Part shown: positions 32,606 through 41,139 of the stretch, piece after piece
How the letters are laid out: every line of letters starts with the position of its first letter
Position numbering within the stretch: the stretch's first letter is position 1
Assembly (NCBI GenBank): GCA_947449005.1
Contig: CANFPP010000001.1
Location: 72,442 to 113,998, forward strand
DNA from: Holosporales bacterium
GTDB taxonomy: Bacteria > Pseudomonadota > Alphaproteobacteria > Paracaedibacterales > CANFPP01
Direction of reading: 5' to 3'
DNA length: 41,557 bases
Notes under the pieces: generated by a model
Told to the model about the DNA's origin: nothing
The model's database searches: none
The model's input: only the letters and a program-made list of their open reading frames with translations
Made by a program: the position numbers and the translations under genes

Positions 32606-34075
32606 GTGTCCGCAAAAAAGAAACCTGAATTTACTCGTCTACGCGGAATGTTTTGGCCCATTCATTCGGTTGAGCTAAAAAAATTCATCCCGTTATCGCT
32701 TATAATGTTTGGCCTTCTTTTCATTTACACTGTTACAAGAGACACAAAAGACACGTTGATTATAAATGCCGTGGGAGTAAGAATTATCCCCTTTTTACAA
32801 GGAACAGTCCTCACCATAACTGGTTTTCTATTTGTTTTATTATACGCAAAATTGACTAATAAATTTTCTCGTGAAAAAATCTTTTATATAATAATCACAC
32901 CTTTCATCGTTTTTTATGCACTTTTTGGCTTTGTGATTCACCCCCACAGTGATTGGTTTCACCCCGCAAAAGAAACCATCCAAACGCTTAGTTCTTCTTT
33001 TCCGATGTTTTCAAGTTTTATAGATATTTACGGGTGTTGGTCATATTCCCTTTTTTATGTTCTGACAGAGATCTGGGGCAATGCTATGATTGGCTTGCTC
33101 TTTTGGGAATTTGCAAATCACGTCGTTCTTATCAAAGAATCAAAACGCTTTTATGCGCTATTCGCGATCATCGGTAACGTTGCTCTTATTATATCTGGTT
33201 ACTTTGTTTATTTTTGCTCGAATTCCATCCAGTCAATTTTACATAACGGAAAAGATTCATGGACGTTATCGATCTATCTTTTGATGGGATCTGTTGTAAT
33301 AATGGGAGTTTTTGTTATAGGTATATTTCGTTGGATGCACAAAAATGTTTTGCACGAAACAAACATGGATACATCTAAAAAACAATCTCCACAAAAGAAA
33401 TCACTCCTTGAAAGCGCCTTGTATGTTTTAAGGTCACACGAAATATTACTAATATTTATCCTTGTTCTGTCATACTCGATTACGATTAATTTATTAGAGG
33501 TACAATGGAAGCATCAACTCAGTTTATTTTGTGATGGCGACAGAGGAATTTACAATGGATATATGGGATTATATTCATCGGTAACAGGTATTTTTACGAT
33601 TGCTTGCGGACTACTTATCAGCACACATTTACTCCATAGCGGCTCTTGGTTCAGGGCTGCCATAATTACACCTCTTCTGTTTTTAATAGTTGGAGGATTC
33701 TATTTTATATACATAATTAATCCCAATATATTTCCTATCAGCAGCTTTAAAATGTCTGCTCTTGCTTTTTCTGCTGCTATTGGTGGATTCGTTATTATTC
33801 TCTTAAAATCCTTAAAATACACACTCTTTGAACCCACACGAGAAATGGCTTACATCCCTCTTGATGAAGAACTACGAACCAAAGGCAAAGCTGCCGTTGA
33901 TGTTCTTGGTTGTAACCTTGGAGAAGCCAGCAGTGGGTACATTCAAATAATTTTATTTACCATTATCGCAACAAAAGATGTCGTGATACTTGCGCCTTAC
34001 GCATGTGGCGTATTTGTTGTCTTTTGTTTCACCTGGTTGTCCGCAGTTAAAATAATGTCTCGAAAAATCTTATGA
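32606..34075 (+). CDS. tlc: ATP/ADP translocase (nucleotide transporter, NTT/Tlc family)
   Basis: 489 residues with twelve helices. It exchanges bacterial ADP for host ATP across the inner membrane. The family signatures are TRDTKDTLIINAVG near residues 44-57 and TLFEPTREMAYIPLDEELR with KGKAAVDVLG at about 406-435. GTG start at 32606 with AGGA upstream. The gene marks an energy-parasitic intracellular lifestyle. Some NTT members carry other nucleotides or NAD, so the exact substrate needs an assay. It is single in the window and divergent from the NhaD-like gene. Confidence 0.95.
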   Translation: MSAKKKPEFTRLRGMFWPIHSVELKKFIPLSLIMFGLLFIYTVTRDTKDTLIINAVGVRIIPFLQGTVLTITGFLFVLLYAKLTNKFSREKIFYIIITPFIVFYALFGFVIHPHSDWFHPAKETIQTLSSSFPMFSSFIDIYGCWSYSLFYVLTEIWGNAMIGLLFWEFANHVVLIKESKRFYALFAIIGNVALIISGYFVYFCSNSIQSILHNGKDSWTLSIYLLMGSVVIMGVFVIGIFRWMHKNVLHETNMDTSKKQSPQKKSLLESALYVLRSHEILLIFILVLSYSITINLLEVQWKHQLSLFCDGDRGIYNGYMGLYSSVTGIFTIACGLLISTHLLHSGSWFRAAIITPLLFLIVGGFYFIYIINPNIFPISSFKMSALAFSAAIGGFVIILLKSLKYTLFEPTREMAYIPLDEELRTKGKAAVDVLGCNLGEASSGYIQIILFTIIATKDVVILAPYACGVFVVFCFTWLSAVKIMSRKIL

Positions 34076-34174
34076 ATAAAGTTTAACGTTAATCAATCTA
34101 GCTTGACATTCGAAACCCGCACAAATACAAATTAATAATAATTTTAAATAAATTTAATTAGAAAGATTTCTATA

Positions 34175-35356
34175 ATGCGTAAGATTTTTAAATTTCCCAT
34201 CCTGATATTAGCTGCCTTATCCATTAACAACGTATATGCAGCAACGACAGCAACGACAGAAGATCCAACAACAGTCCCAGCAGCCAAGACGCTGCCACCA
34301 GTTAAAGTCGTACAACTTAGTGACCTGAACATGAAATCATTCACGGAACAATTGGGACTAACTGAGGGACCAACTCTTACAAAAATCACCAAATTTCTCG
34401 GTATAGAAGTTACCAATTTCAATCATATACTAACTGACTATATGAGTGGCACATCAAGCATACCTACATCAACAATTTCAATCGCTGTTAACCCGCACGC
34501 AAACGAAAGCAACAGTCCAGTTGATTATGCATTAATGCATGATTTTCTATTTATAGTTGAAGCCCCAGCAGAACTTCCAAAACGCCTTGACAAGATTGTT
34601 ACTGAGCTAAGCAAAGCGCAAGGAAGCACTGAAGAAAAACAAAAACGATTTAAAGCAATGTTATGTCATGCGGCATTGACTGTAACTCATATAAAACAAG
34701 CAGTAGATCTTAAAGAACAAACAATTGCAATTATACAAAGTTTAACTGCCAAAACAGCAACGAGCACTAAAGAGATTAAAGGTTATGAAGATGATATTAA
34801 GCTTTACGAAAGAGAGAACTACTTAGGAGAAGCATTATTACGGTCTTATAATCCTAAACAATCATCTGTATTTAGTTTCAACACTACCACAGGAACACGC
34901 CGTCAAAAATTCACACGTCAAGCTAAACTTCACAATGTTGAGATTCCATATGCAAATATGACTTCTGAAAGTGTAACGTCAGATCCAATAACAGCATGGA
35001 GTCAAGCTTACTTAACTAATATGCTAAAATTAAGCGCAGTTCTCGATAAAGCAAAGACAGAAGGTCGTATCACTTTTAACCAGCCACAACCTCCTGCTCC
35101 ACCAGCAGCAACACCGGCTACTTCAGCGCCAGTGACTACAACACCAGCGCCAGTGACTACATCACCAGCGTCAGTTACTACTACACCAGCGTCAGTTACT
35201 ACTACACCAGCGCCAGTTACTACTACGCCAGCGCCAGTTACTACTACGCCAGCGCCAGTTACTACTACGCCAGCGCCAGTTACTACTACACCAGCGCCAG
35301 TTACTACTACGCCAGCGCCAGTTACTACTACACCAGCGATTGCTGTTAAAGATTAA
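34175..35356 (+). CDS. Secreted protein with C-terminal Thr/Pro (mucin-like) repeats
   Basis: 393 residues. Residues 1-22 are a clear signal peptide (MRKIFKFPILILAALS..., cut after VYA). A unique domain follows (about 40-300), helical and without a family I recognise. The tail (317-386) is ten copies of a seven-residue unit, PAPVTTT with minor variants, then AIAVKD. Thr/Pro-rich tails are typical of stalks or heavily O-glycosylated surface proteins. The repeat is encoded by near-identical 21-bp units, so its number can vary between strains. No membrane anchor is seen after the tail. It lies 99 bp below the ATP translocase. Confidence 0.75.
   Translation: MRKIFKFPILILAALSINNVYAATTATTEDPTTVPAAKTLPPVKVVQLSDLNMKSFTEQLGLTEGPTLTKITKFLGIEVTNFNHILTDYMSGTSSIPTSTISIAVNPHANESNSPVDYALMHDFLFIVEAPAELPKRLDKIVTELSKAQGSTEEKQKRFKAMLCHAALTVTHIKQAVDLKEQTIAIIQSLTAKTATSTKEIKGYEDDIKLYERENYLGEALLRSYNPKQSSVFSFNTTTGTRRQKFTRQAKLHNVEIPYANMTSESVTSDPITAWSQAYLTNMLKLSAVLDKAKTEGRITFNQPQPPAPPAATPATSAPVTTTPAPVTTSPASVTTTPASVTTTPAPVTTTPAPVTTTPAPVTTTPAPVTTTPAPVTTTPAPVTTTPAIAVKD
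35123..35332 (+). repeat. 21-bp VNTR, ten units
   Basis: Ten consecutive 21-bp units (CCAGCGCCAGTTACTACTAC plus one base) inside the secreted-protein gene. The last six (35207-35332) encode the same heptapeptide and differ only by A/G in the final position. The first four carry older substitutions (Ser for Ala or Pro). Units are in frame, so gain or loss leaves the reading frame intact. Confidence 0.95.
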
Positions 35357-35375
35357 CTGAAACGTAGTGAACAGA

Positions 35376-35404
35376 GAGATCCCCGGGCTTGCTCCAGGGA
35401 TCTC
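35376..35404. repeat. Dispersed palindromic repeat after the secreted-protein gene
   Basis: GAGATCCC (35376-35383) and GGGATCTC (35397-35404) with a C/G-rich loop, 20 bp after the stop. It could act as a weak transcription terminator, although no T-run follows. Confidence 0.65.
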
Positions 35405-35491
35405 CCAACACTACACTCAAGAATTCACTTCCTTATCTTAAAATTATAATTTAAAATAAATTATAATAAATTTTAATGATAATAAACATTC

Positions 35492-35935
35492 ATGAAGAAA
35501 ATCTCAACGTCTCTCTTGTTAAGCCTAGGCCTAGTTTTTGCTTTATCAGGCTGTAACAATAGCCGGCATGACACGCATCTTGTTGGCGAGTCGATTAAAC
35601 CCATGGTTGTTGACATGAATTTACGAATAAAAAATCAAAACGTAGTTCATGAGATTCTTCATAAGCAAATCTTAGAAAAGCCTTCTTATTTCAATGAAAG
35701 AGATCTTGAAAAAGCTAGAAATGACGGGAAAATTTGTGAAGCAAGCGATGGTTCAGTTCATGTCCTTTATGAAGCACAAGAAATTATTGAAGTTGCGAAT
35801 ACAACCAATAGCTTAAGACGTAAAAATTATTTTGACATAGCTCAAGAACATAACATCCCCATGCAAGATACCCTAAAGATTGCTGGTGAATTACTTCAAA
35901 ACCAGTACAGACAATACGCATGCAAACCTGATTAA
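35492..35935 (+). CDS. Small lipoprotein, unknown function
   Basis: 147 residues. The N-terminus is a type II signal peptide with lipobox LSGC (Cys21), so the mature protein would be lipid-anchored to the inner or outer membrane. The mature part is mostly helical and charged; I recognise no domain. The one other cysteine pair (Cys82 in GKICEAS, and Cys144 near the end in YACKPD) could form a disulfide. It follows the Thr/Pro-repeat protein but has its own gap of 135 bp, so co-transcription is uncertain. Confidence 0.7.
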   Translation: MKKISTSLLLSLGLVFALSGCNNSRHDTHLVGESIKPMVVDMNLRIKNQNVVHEILHKQILEKPSYFNERDLEKARNDGKICEASDGSVHVLYEAQEIIEVANTTNSLRRKNYFDIAQEHNIPMQDTLKIAGELLQNQYRQYACKPD

Positions 35936-36125
35936 AAATTTGGGATTTATAAATGTCTTTCTTGACAAACCGCCACTAATCTTACTAGGTTCCTTTATTA
36001 TGACAATGAATGTTCATAATCTAGCTAGTTTTTAACCCCTCCTTAATATTAAAAGTACCTGGAAATATGCTTTATTTTTTCACTAATCTATTCTATATAG
36101 TACACTTTAAGTATTAATACATTTG

Positions 36126-37370
36126 ATGCAGGCTATGAAAACAAAAAACACCAGTATTTCTGTTGCTATCCCATCGGCAGTTTGGGCAATTGGGTTTTCT
36201 CAATTCTTAATCAATGTGTCCTCTATCATTGTATTTGGGTTCTCCGCTGTTTATTTAAAATCAATCTTAGGTGTTGGAACCGGATGGATTGGTTTTTTAG
36301 AAGGAGTTGTTGAAGGTTGCTCGTACTTAACAAAAGTATTATCCGGGGTTTTCAGCGATTATCTTCAGCGCCGCAAACGAATTATGGTATGGGGATTTGC
36401 GCTCGTCCTACTCTCAAGACCAATTCTTGCCATATCTCATACATTTACAACTGTCTTTGCTGCCCGGCTTATGGATCGTTTAGGCAATGGAATCCAATCT
36501 ACACCACGTGATGCCTTAGTTGGTGATATTGCCCCTCCTTCAATTAAAGGATCATGTTATGGTCTGCGACAGAGCCTAGGAACCGCTGGTTCATTTTTTG
36601 GAGCAATCATTGGCGTTGGCGTGATGCTTTTAACCGGCAATAATTTTCATATTGTTTTTTGGATAGCAACAATACCAGCAGCGTTAGCCCTTATTATCCT
36701 TATGATGGCTGTTAAAGAACCACGCGACCAAGATCATACTGGCCAAAGCATTCCTCACGCTAAAAAACCAAGAAACCCCATTTATTGGAAAGACCTTAAA
36801 AACCTAGGCCGTAATTACTGGATTTTAATGGCTATTGCGGGTCTTTTTATGTTGTCACGCCTGAGTGAGGCTATGCTTGTCTTACACGCGTATGAAAACT
36901 TCGGTTTAGAACAGGCCTATACCCCTATCGTTTTAATGCTTTATAATGGATCAAATTCTATTGCCTCTTATCCGATTGGAAAATTATCTGATCGCATTAA
37001 TCGTTACTTTATCTTAGGCGTGGGTTTTATCGTCCTCATTCTCGCAGATATTATTCTCAGTTCAGCAACAAATCTTATGCAAATGCTTTTAGGCGTTGTT
37101 CTCTGGGGCATACAAATTGGCATTACTCAGAGCATGTTTCTCGCACTTATTGCTGATACTGTTCCGAAAAAATTAAGAGGAACTGGCTTTGGATTCTTTT
37201 ATTTTATTACTTCAATATCCCTCATTACAGCCACCACTATCGGTGGATCAATAGCCCAGTTTTACAGCCTAGCTGCCGCTTATAAACTAAGCTCCATCAT
37301 CGCCAGCATCGCCTTAGCTTGTTTGGTTGTGTGGATATATCAAAAAAGAAAACACCCTATCGAGAATTAA
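36126..37370 (+). CDS. MFS transporter (first of a tandem pair)
   Basis: 414 residues with twelve helices. The conserved block after helix 4, GNGIQSTPRDALVGDIAPPS, and the loop SDYLQRRKRIMVWG mark an MFS subgroup separate from the ProP-like ones in this window. The substrate is unknown. Starts at ATG 36126 or 36135 are both possible (a TTG precedes the first); no good SD is seen. It is followed by a paralogue after 288 bp. Confidence 0.82.
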   Translation: MQAMKTKNTSISVAIPSAVWAIGFSQFLINVSSIIVFGFSAVYLKSILGVGTGWIGFLEGVVEGCSYLTKVLSGVFSDYLQRRKRIMVWGFALVLLSRPILAISHTFTTVFAARLMDRLGNGIQSTPRDALVGDIAPPSIKGSCYGLRQSLGTAGSFFGAIIGVGVMLLTGNNFHIVFWIATIPAALALIILMMAVKEPRDQDHTGQSIPHAKKPRNPIYWKDLKNLGRNYWILMAIAGLFMLSRLSEAMLVLHAYENFGLEQAYTPIVLMLYNGSNSIASYPIGKLSDRINRYFILGVGFIVLILADIILSSATNLMQMLLGVVLWGIQIGITQSMFLALIADTVPKKLRGTGFGFFYFITSISLITATTIGGSIAQFYSLAAAYKLSSIIASIALACLVVWIYQKRKHPIEN

Positions 37371-37419
37371 CACATAATTTCTGGCACTCCCAGTTGTCAT
37401 CCTGCCTCCCCTAGTTGTC

Positions 37420-37442
37420 ATCCTAGTGCTTGACACTAGGAT
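37420..37442. repeat. Dispersed palindromic repeat between the MFS paralogues
   Basis: ATCCTAGTG (37420-37428), a five-base loop and CACTAGGAT (37434-37442), preceded by GTC and followed by CTCATGCAG. A second partial GTCATCCTG copy lies 20 bp upstream. Same family as 25981. Confidence 0.7.
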
Positions 37443-37658
37443 CTCATGCAGCGAATTGGCTCTTACTACACTGATGCAGAAGCAGAACAACGAACCCATA
37501 ATTCTAATGATGAAGGGTATAGAATCAACAACTTCATTTAAAAGACTTACAATATTGTAAATAATATTTGCTCTTATGGGGTCTAATACGCTAGGTTGTG
37601 AACGCAAGGGATAGGCGTCTCTATCTCAAGTTTTGCAAAAAATTTCTTTGGAGTTTGT

Positions 37659-38975
37659 ATGCGCCAATCATCATCACCGCAAATAGCTACTGATACAGTA
37701 TCAGGAGGAGGAACAAAAAGCCGTTTTTCATCACTCACTCCGATTCCTCGTACTGTTTGGATTCTAGGATGGATGATGTTTCTCATTAACCTCGCGTTTG
37801 TAATGATATACAGTCTATCAGGTGTCTATTTAAAAACAGTTGTTGGTGTAGCAACAATTTGGATCGGACTTCTTGAGGGCGTTGCAGAAGGCGCTTCTTA
37901 TGCAATGAAATTATTTTCCGGAATGGCAAGTGATTATTTAAAGCGCCGCAAATTAATTATGGTTTGGGGCTATGCTTTAATGGTTCTCAGCAAACCAGTT
38001 TTAGCACTGTCTCATTCTTTTGGAATTGTCTTTTGTGCTCGTTTGATGGAACGCTTTGGCAATGGTATTCAAGCAACCCCTAGAGACGCTCTCGTTGGCG
38101 ATATCGCTCCCAAAGATAGAAAAGGCGCCTGTTATGGCCTTAAAAGAAGTTTGGGAACTTTTGGCTCTTGCATTGGCGGCGTTGTTAGTATTTTCGCCAT
38201 AAAATGGACCGACGGTAACTTTAATCAAGTTTTTTGGCTTGCCACTATCCCCGCAACACTAGCTTTCTTGATTCTTATTTTTGCAGTTAGAGATCCCAAA
38301 AAATCTGTACACTCTGCCTTATCATCAGAAATAGCTCTCCCTGCCCCTAAGCGACGCCACCCAATTCAATGGGCCGATTTTGCTCGCCTAGGCAGACCGT
38401 ATTGGATGCTGATGATCGTTGTTAGTGTGTTTATGTTAGCACGCGTCAGCGAGACTTTTCTTGTGTTGCACGCCCATCAAAATTTTGACCTTCCTCTCCA
38501 CCAGGTCCCCTTAATTATGATACTATATAACGCAACCTATAGCCTTTCTTCTTATCCGGTTGGTCTCTTCTCAGATCGAATGAATCGTTATTGGTTCTTG
38601 GCTATGGGAATCGTTTTCTTGATTGCGGCTGACTTATTAATGGCAAGCGCGAACTCATTAACAGGCATCATGATTGGTGTGGCCTTATGGGGTGTACAGA
38701 TGGGCGCTGCTCAGAACGTATTCTTAGCTCTGATCGCTGAAATGGTACCAGAAGATCTTAGAGGAACCGGTTTTGGTTTCTTTTATTTAATTGGTTCTAT
38801 TACGGCAGTTTTGGCAGGATTATGCGCAGGAAGTATTGCAGGCGTTTACGGAGAGGGTACAACATTCCTTGTCAGTGGCATTGTTGCTGCGGTATCATTA
38901 GTTATATTAGGCCTGATCATGGGATATAAAGACAAAGAAGAGCAGTCTAAGCCGACGTCTAAAAAAGCAAAGTAA
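37659..38975 (+). CDS. MFS transporter (second of a tandem pair)
   Basis: 438 residues, clearly homologous to the preceding gene over its whole length (GNGIQATPRDALVGDIAP, SDYLKRRKLIMVWGYAL, LRGTGFGFFYLIGSI). It has a longer hydrophilic N-terminus (about 25 residues) and a Lys-rich C-terminal tail. GGAG six to seven bases before the ATG supports the start. The two are products of a tandem duplication that has diverged (roughly half identical by eye), so they may carry related but different substrates. Both are intact. Confidence 0.85.
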   Translation: MRQSSSPQIATDTVSGGGTKSRFSSLTPIPRTVWILGWMMFLINLAFVMIYSLSGVYLKTVVGVATIWIGLLEGVAEGASYAMKLFSGMASDYLKRRKLIMVWGYALMVLSKPVLALSHSFGIVFCARLMERFGNGIQATPRDALVGDIAPKDRKGACYGLKRSLGTFGSCIGGVVSIFAIKWTDGNFNQVFWLATIPATLAFLILIFAVRDPKKSVHSALSSEIALPAPKRRHPIQWADFARLGRPYWMLMIVVSVFMLARVSETFLVLHAHQNFDLPLHQVPLIMILYNATYSLSSYPVGLFSDRMNRYWFLAMGIVFLIAADLLMASANSLTGIMIGVALWGVQMGAAQNVFLALIAEMVPEDLRGTGFGFFYLIGSITAVLAGLCAGSIAGVYGEGTTFLVSGIVAAVSLVILGLIMGYKDKEEQSKPTSKKAK

Positions 38976-39034
38976 GACTCTTCAAAAGTGAAGATTATAA
39001 AAAGATAAAGATTATTACAATTGGAGGATAAATT

Positions 39035-39589
39035 ATGGCTTCGCCTTTGATGCCTAAAGCAACAGCTGTTTGGTTAATTGAAAACACAGCACTATCGTTT
39101 GAACAAATTGCTGCTTTTTGCGGTCTGCATAGCTTAGAAGTACAAGCAATCGCCGATGGTGATGTATCCATAAGTATGGTTGGACTAGATCCTATTTCAT
39201 CTTCTCAACTTAGCTTAGAAGAAATAAACCGTTGTGAAAATGATACTTCAGCACGGCTCGTTCTTATTCCTCCTGTAAATGCAGATACCATATTAGGGAA
39301 GAAGAGATCACGCTACACTCCAGTTTCCAAACGTCAAGATCGTCCTGATGCAATTGCCTGGCTTGTAAAGTATTATCCAGATATGACAGATGGTCAAATT
39401 TGTCGTCTTCTTGGCACAACCAAGCCAATGATCAAGGCTGTTAAAACGAAAACTCACTGGAATTCAGCTAACATTAAACCAAGAAGCCCTGTGCACCTCG
39501 GTTTATGTGTTCAAGTAGAGCTCGACAAAACAATAGAGAAATGTAGTCATCATGCTATCATCCCGGATGAGACAGAAACCGCTGATTAA
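39035..39589 (+). CDS. trcR: DUF1013 protein TrcR, RNA polymerase-associated cell-cycle regulator
   Basis: 184 residues of a family nearly confined to Alphaproteobacteria. The conserved core is RPDAIAWLVKYYPDMTDGQI, CRLLGTTKPMIKAV, and NIKPRSPVHLGLC (about 108-168). In Caulobacter the family member TrcR associates with RNA polymerase and affects cell-cycle transcription; the same role here is inferred. SD GGAGG lies seven bases before the ATG. It is the first gene of a three-gene run with sco and a GNAT gene. Confidence 0.88.
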   Translation: MASPLMPKATAVWLIENTALSFEQIAAFCGLHSLEVQAIADGDVSISMVGLDPISSSQLSLEEINRCENDTSARLVLIPPVNADTILGKKRSRYTPVSKRQDRPDAIAWLVKYYPDMTDGQICRLLGTTKPMIKAVKTKTHWNSANIKPRSPVHLGLCVQVELDKTIEKCSHHAIIPDETETAD

Positions 39590-39593
39590 TTGA

Positions 39594-40229
39594 ATGCGTT
39601 ATTTTCGCTATATATCTATAACTCTTCTTATTATTATTGGTTGCGCTTGGTTGATTAAGTATCAATTATCGCAGCCACCTCTTGCTTATGTTCAAAACAA
39701 AGAAGGCCCCTCTCTTAAACTTGGTGGCCCTTTTAGTCTTGTTGATCAGTTTGGCAAAACTCGCACTAATCAAGAGTTTCTAGGAAAGTATATGCTGATT
39801 TATTTTGGCTATACATTTTGCCCTGATATCTGTCCTATGGGATTGCAAAACATGGCAAAAGCCATAACCCTATTAGGACGTGACCGTGAAGCTATTGTTC
39901 CCATCTTTATAACCATAGACCCAGAGCGAGACACTGTTGATAGCCTAAAGCTTTACTCCAGTAATTTCTCGATACCATTTATTATGCTGACAGGAAATCG
40001 TCCTCAAATTGACGATGCCATAAAATCTTTTAAAGTGTACGCAAGTAAATCACAAGAAACACACAGCACCACAGATTATTTGATGGATCACAGTACAATG
40101 ATTTATCTTATGGGACGTAACGGCGTCTTTTTAGAATATTTTCTTCATTCAGATGATCCTGAAATTACATCTAAAGCGATCCAAAAACACCTTTTAAAAG
40201 AAATGAAGCCGATTACTATAAAAAAATGA
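39594..40229 (+). CDS. SCO1/SenC-family copper chaperone or thiol oxidoreductase
   Basis: 211 residues with one N-terminal membrane anchor (about 5-21) and a thioredoxin-fold domain on the outer side. The copper/redox motif is CPDIC (Cys76, Cys80), and the third ligand is His166 in MDHSTMIYL. The family delivers copper to cytochrome c oxidase subunit II, which implies that this organism retains respiration. It starts four bases after the trcR stop and overlaps the next gene by four. Confidence 0.92.
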   Translation: MRYFRYISITLLIIIGCAWLIKYQLSQPPLAYVQNKEGPSLKLGGPFSLVDQFGKTRTNQEFLGKYMLIYFGYTFCPDICPMGLQNMAKAITLLGRDREAIVPIFITIDPERDTVDSLKLYSSNFSIPFIMLTGNRPQIDDAIKSFKVYASKSQETHSTTDYLMDHSTMIYLMGRNGVFLEYFLHSDDPEITSKAIQKHLLKEMKPITIKK

Positions 40230-40768
40230 TTCTACTTCCAACACTAATGACTGACCGTTTGTTATTGCGACCTGTCATCTTAGCAGATGCAAAATCAATT
40301 TTTTCTTATTCATGCAACCCCAATGTCGCACGTTATGTAACATGGGAGCCACACAGCAACATTGAAGAAACAACAGATGTAATCACCAATTTCTTTTTTA
40401 AACAGTATGAAAAGGGAATTCCTGAACCTTGGTGTATTACTTATATTGACGATACTGAATGGGTTATTGGCCTTATTGGATGTAGGCCTTTTGAAGAAGA
40501 TCTAAAATCTATGGAGATTACTTACGTCCTAGCAGAAGAACACTGGGGGAAAGGATTAGTAGTCGAAGCTGCCAGAAGTATTTTACCCTACATTTTCGAA
40601 CAATATAGACCAGAAAAACTAATAGGGAGGTACTCAGAAGAGAACCCCGCCTCAGGTCGAGTTATGGAAAAACTTGGGATGAATTCTATTGCAAAGCGTC
40701 AATGCATGAGAAAAGGCAAACTTGAAACCACAATTTATTACTCTCTTGAATTAGCTGATCTAAAATAG
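40226..40768 (+). CDS. GNAT-family N-acetyltransferase (RimJ/RimL type)
   Basis: 180 residues: LPTLMTDRLLLRPVILADA at the start, IGLIGCRPF, ITYVLAEEHWGKGLVVEAAR (acetyl-CoA-binding P-loop region) and EENPASGRVMEKLGM. This layout is typical of Acetyltransf_3 enzymes acting on protein N-termini or small amines. The substrate is not predictable. The ATG overlaps the sco stop (ATGA), so it is co-translated with it. Confidence 0.88.
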   Translation: MILLPTLMTDRLLLRPVILADAKSIFSYSCNPNVARYVTWEPHSNIEETTDVITNFFFKQYEKGIPEPWCITYIDDTEWVIGLIGCRPFEEDLKSMEITYVLAEEHWGKGLVVEAARSILPYIFEQYRPEKLIGRYSEENPASGRVMEKLGMNSIAKRQCMRKGKLETTIYYSLELADLK

Positions 40769-41139
40769 CATCCATTGTCATCTCTGCTTCCCTCGCACTG
40801 CCATCCTCGCTCTCTCGCTGCAGCCCTATTCCTTCTCTGCTAGCTAGCCCCATTTCCTCGCACTGTCATCCTCGCAAAGGCAGTGATCCAGGCTGTTCAT
40901 TCATGAGTTTTATGTTTTTATGCCCCCCCTGACGGCCACTTTTATTTTTTGACTTTTATTACATTTTGAGTTAATTTTTACTTGTATCTAACAAATAGTA
41001 CGGGGTTTTTTAAAGAAAAATAATAACTCAAAAATCCATTGAACTCTCAACATCACATTACCGGAATATGATAAGAAGTTTTCTGAATTCAAAGTTATTA
41101 GCCGGATTTTCTTAAAAAAGTCGTTCGAAGAGATTCGAA
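40769..41139. other. Intergenic region with dispersed repeats
   Basis: The unit CTCGCACTG(T/C)CATCCTCGC occurs at 40792-40810 and again at 40857-40875. The second copy forms a CACTG...CAGTG palindrome (40861-40885) with an ATCCAGGCTG tail. This is the dispersed palindromic repeat family. Beyond 40920 there is CCCCCCTGACGGCCACTTTT and then AT-rich sequence with no gene that I can support; a 34-codon open stretch ending at 41115 has no start. Confidence 0.55.

Noticed and set aside
35123..35332. Regular 21-bp repeats as a CRISPR array
   Set aside because: The units are contiguous, without spacers, and in frame inside a coding gene; it is a VNTR. No CRISPR array is visible in the window.
37446..37541. 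31-codon open frame starting in the palindromic repeat
   Set aside because: No ribosome-binding site, and its start lies in the repeat tail.
40921..40945. CCCCCCTGACGGCCACTTTT as an IS21-type end
   Set aside because: It resembles such ends only loosely, and no partner end or transposase frame is in view.
41014..41115. Open stretch of about 33 codons that looks coding-like
   Set aside because: It has no start codon or SD, and I could not match it to a family; it might be a transposase remnant, but this is not supported.
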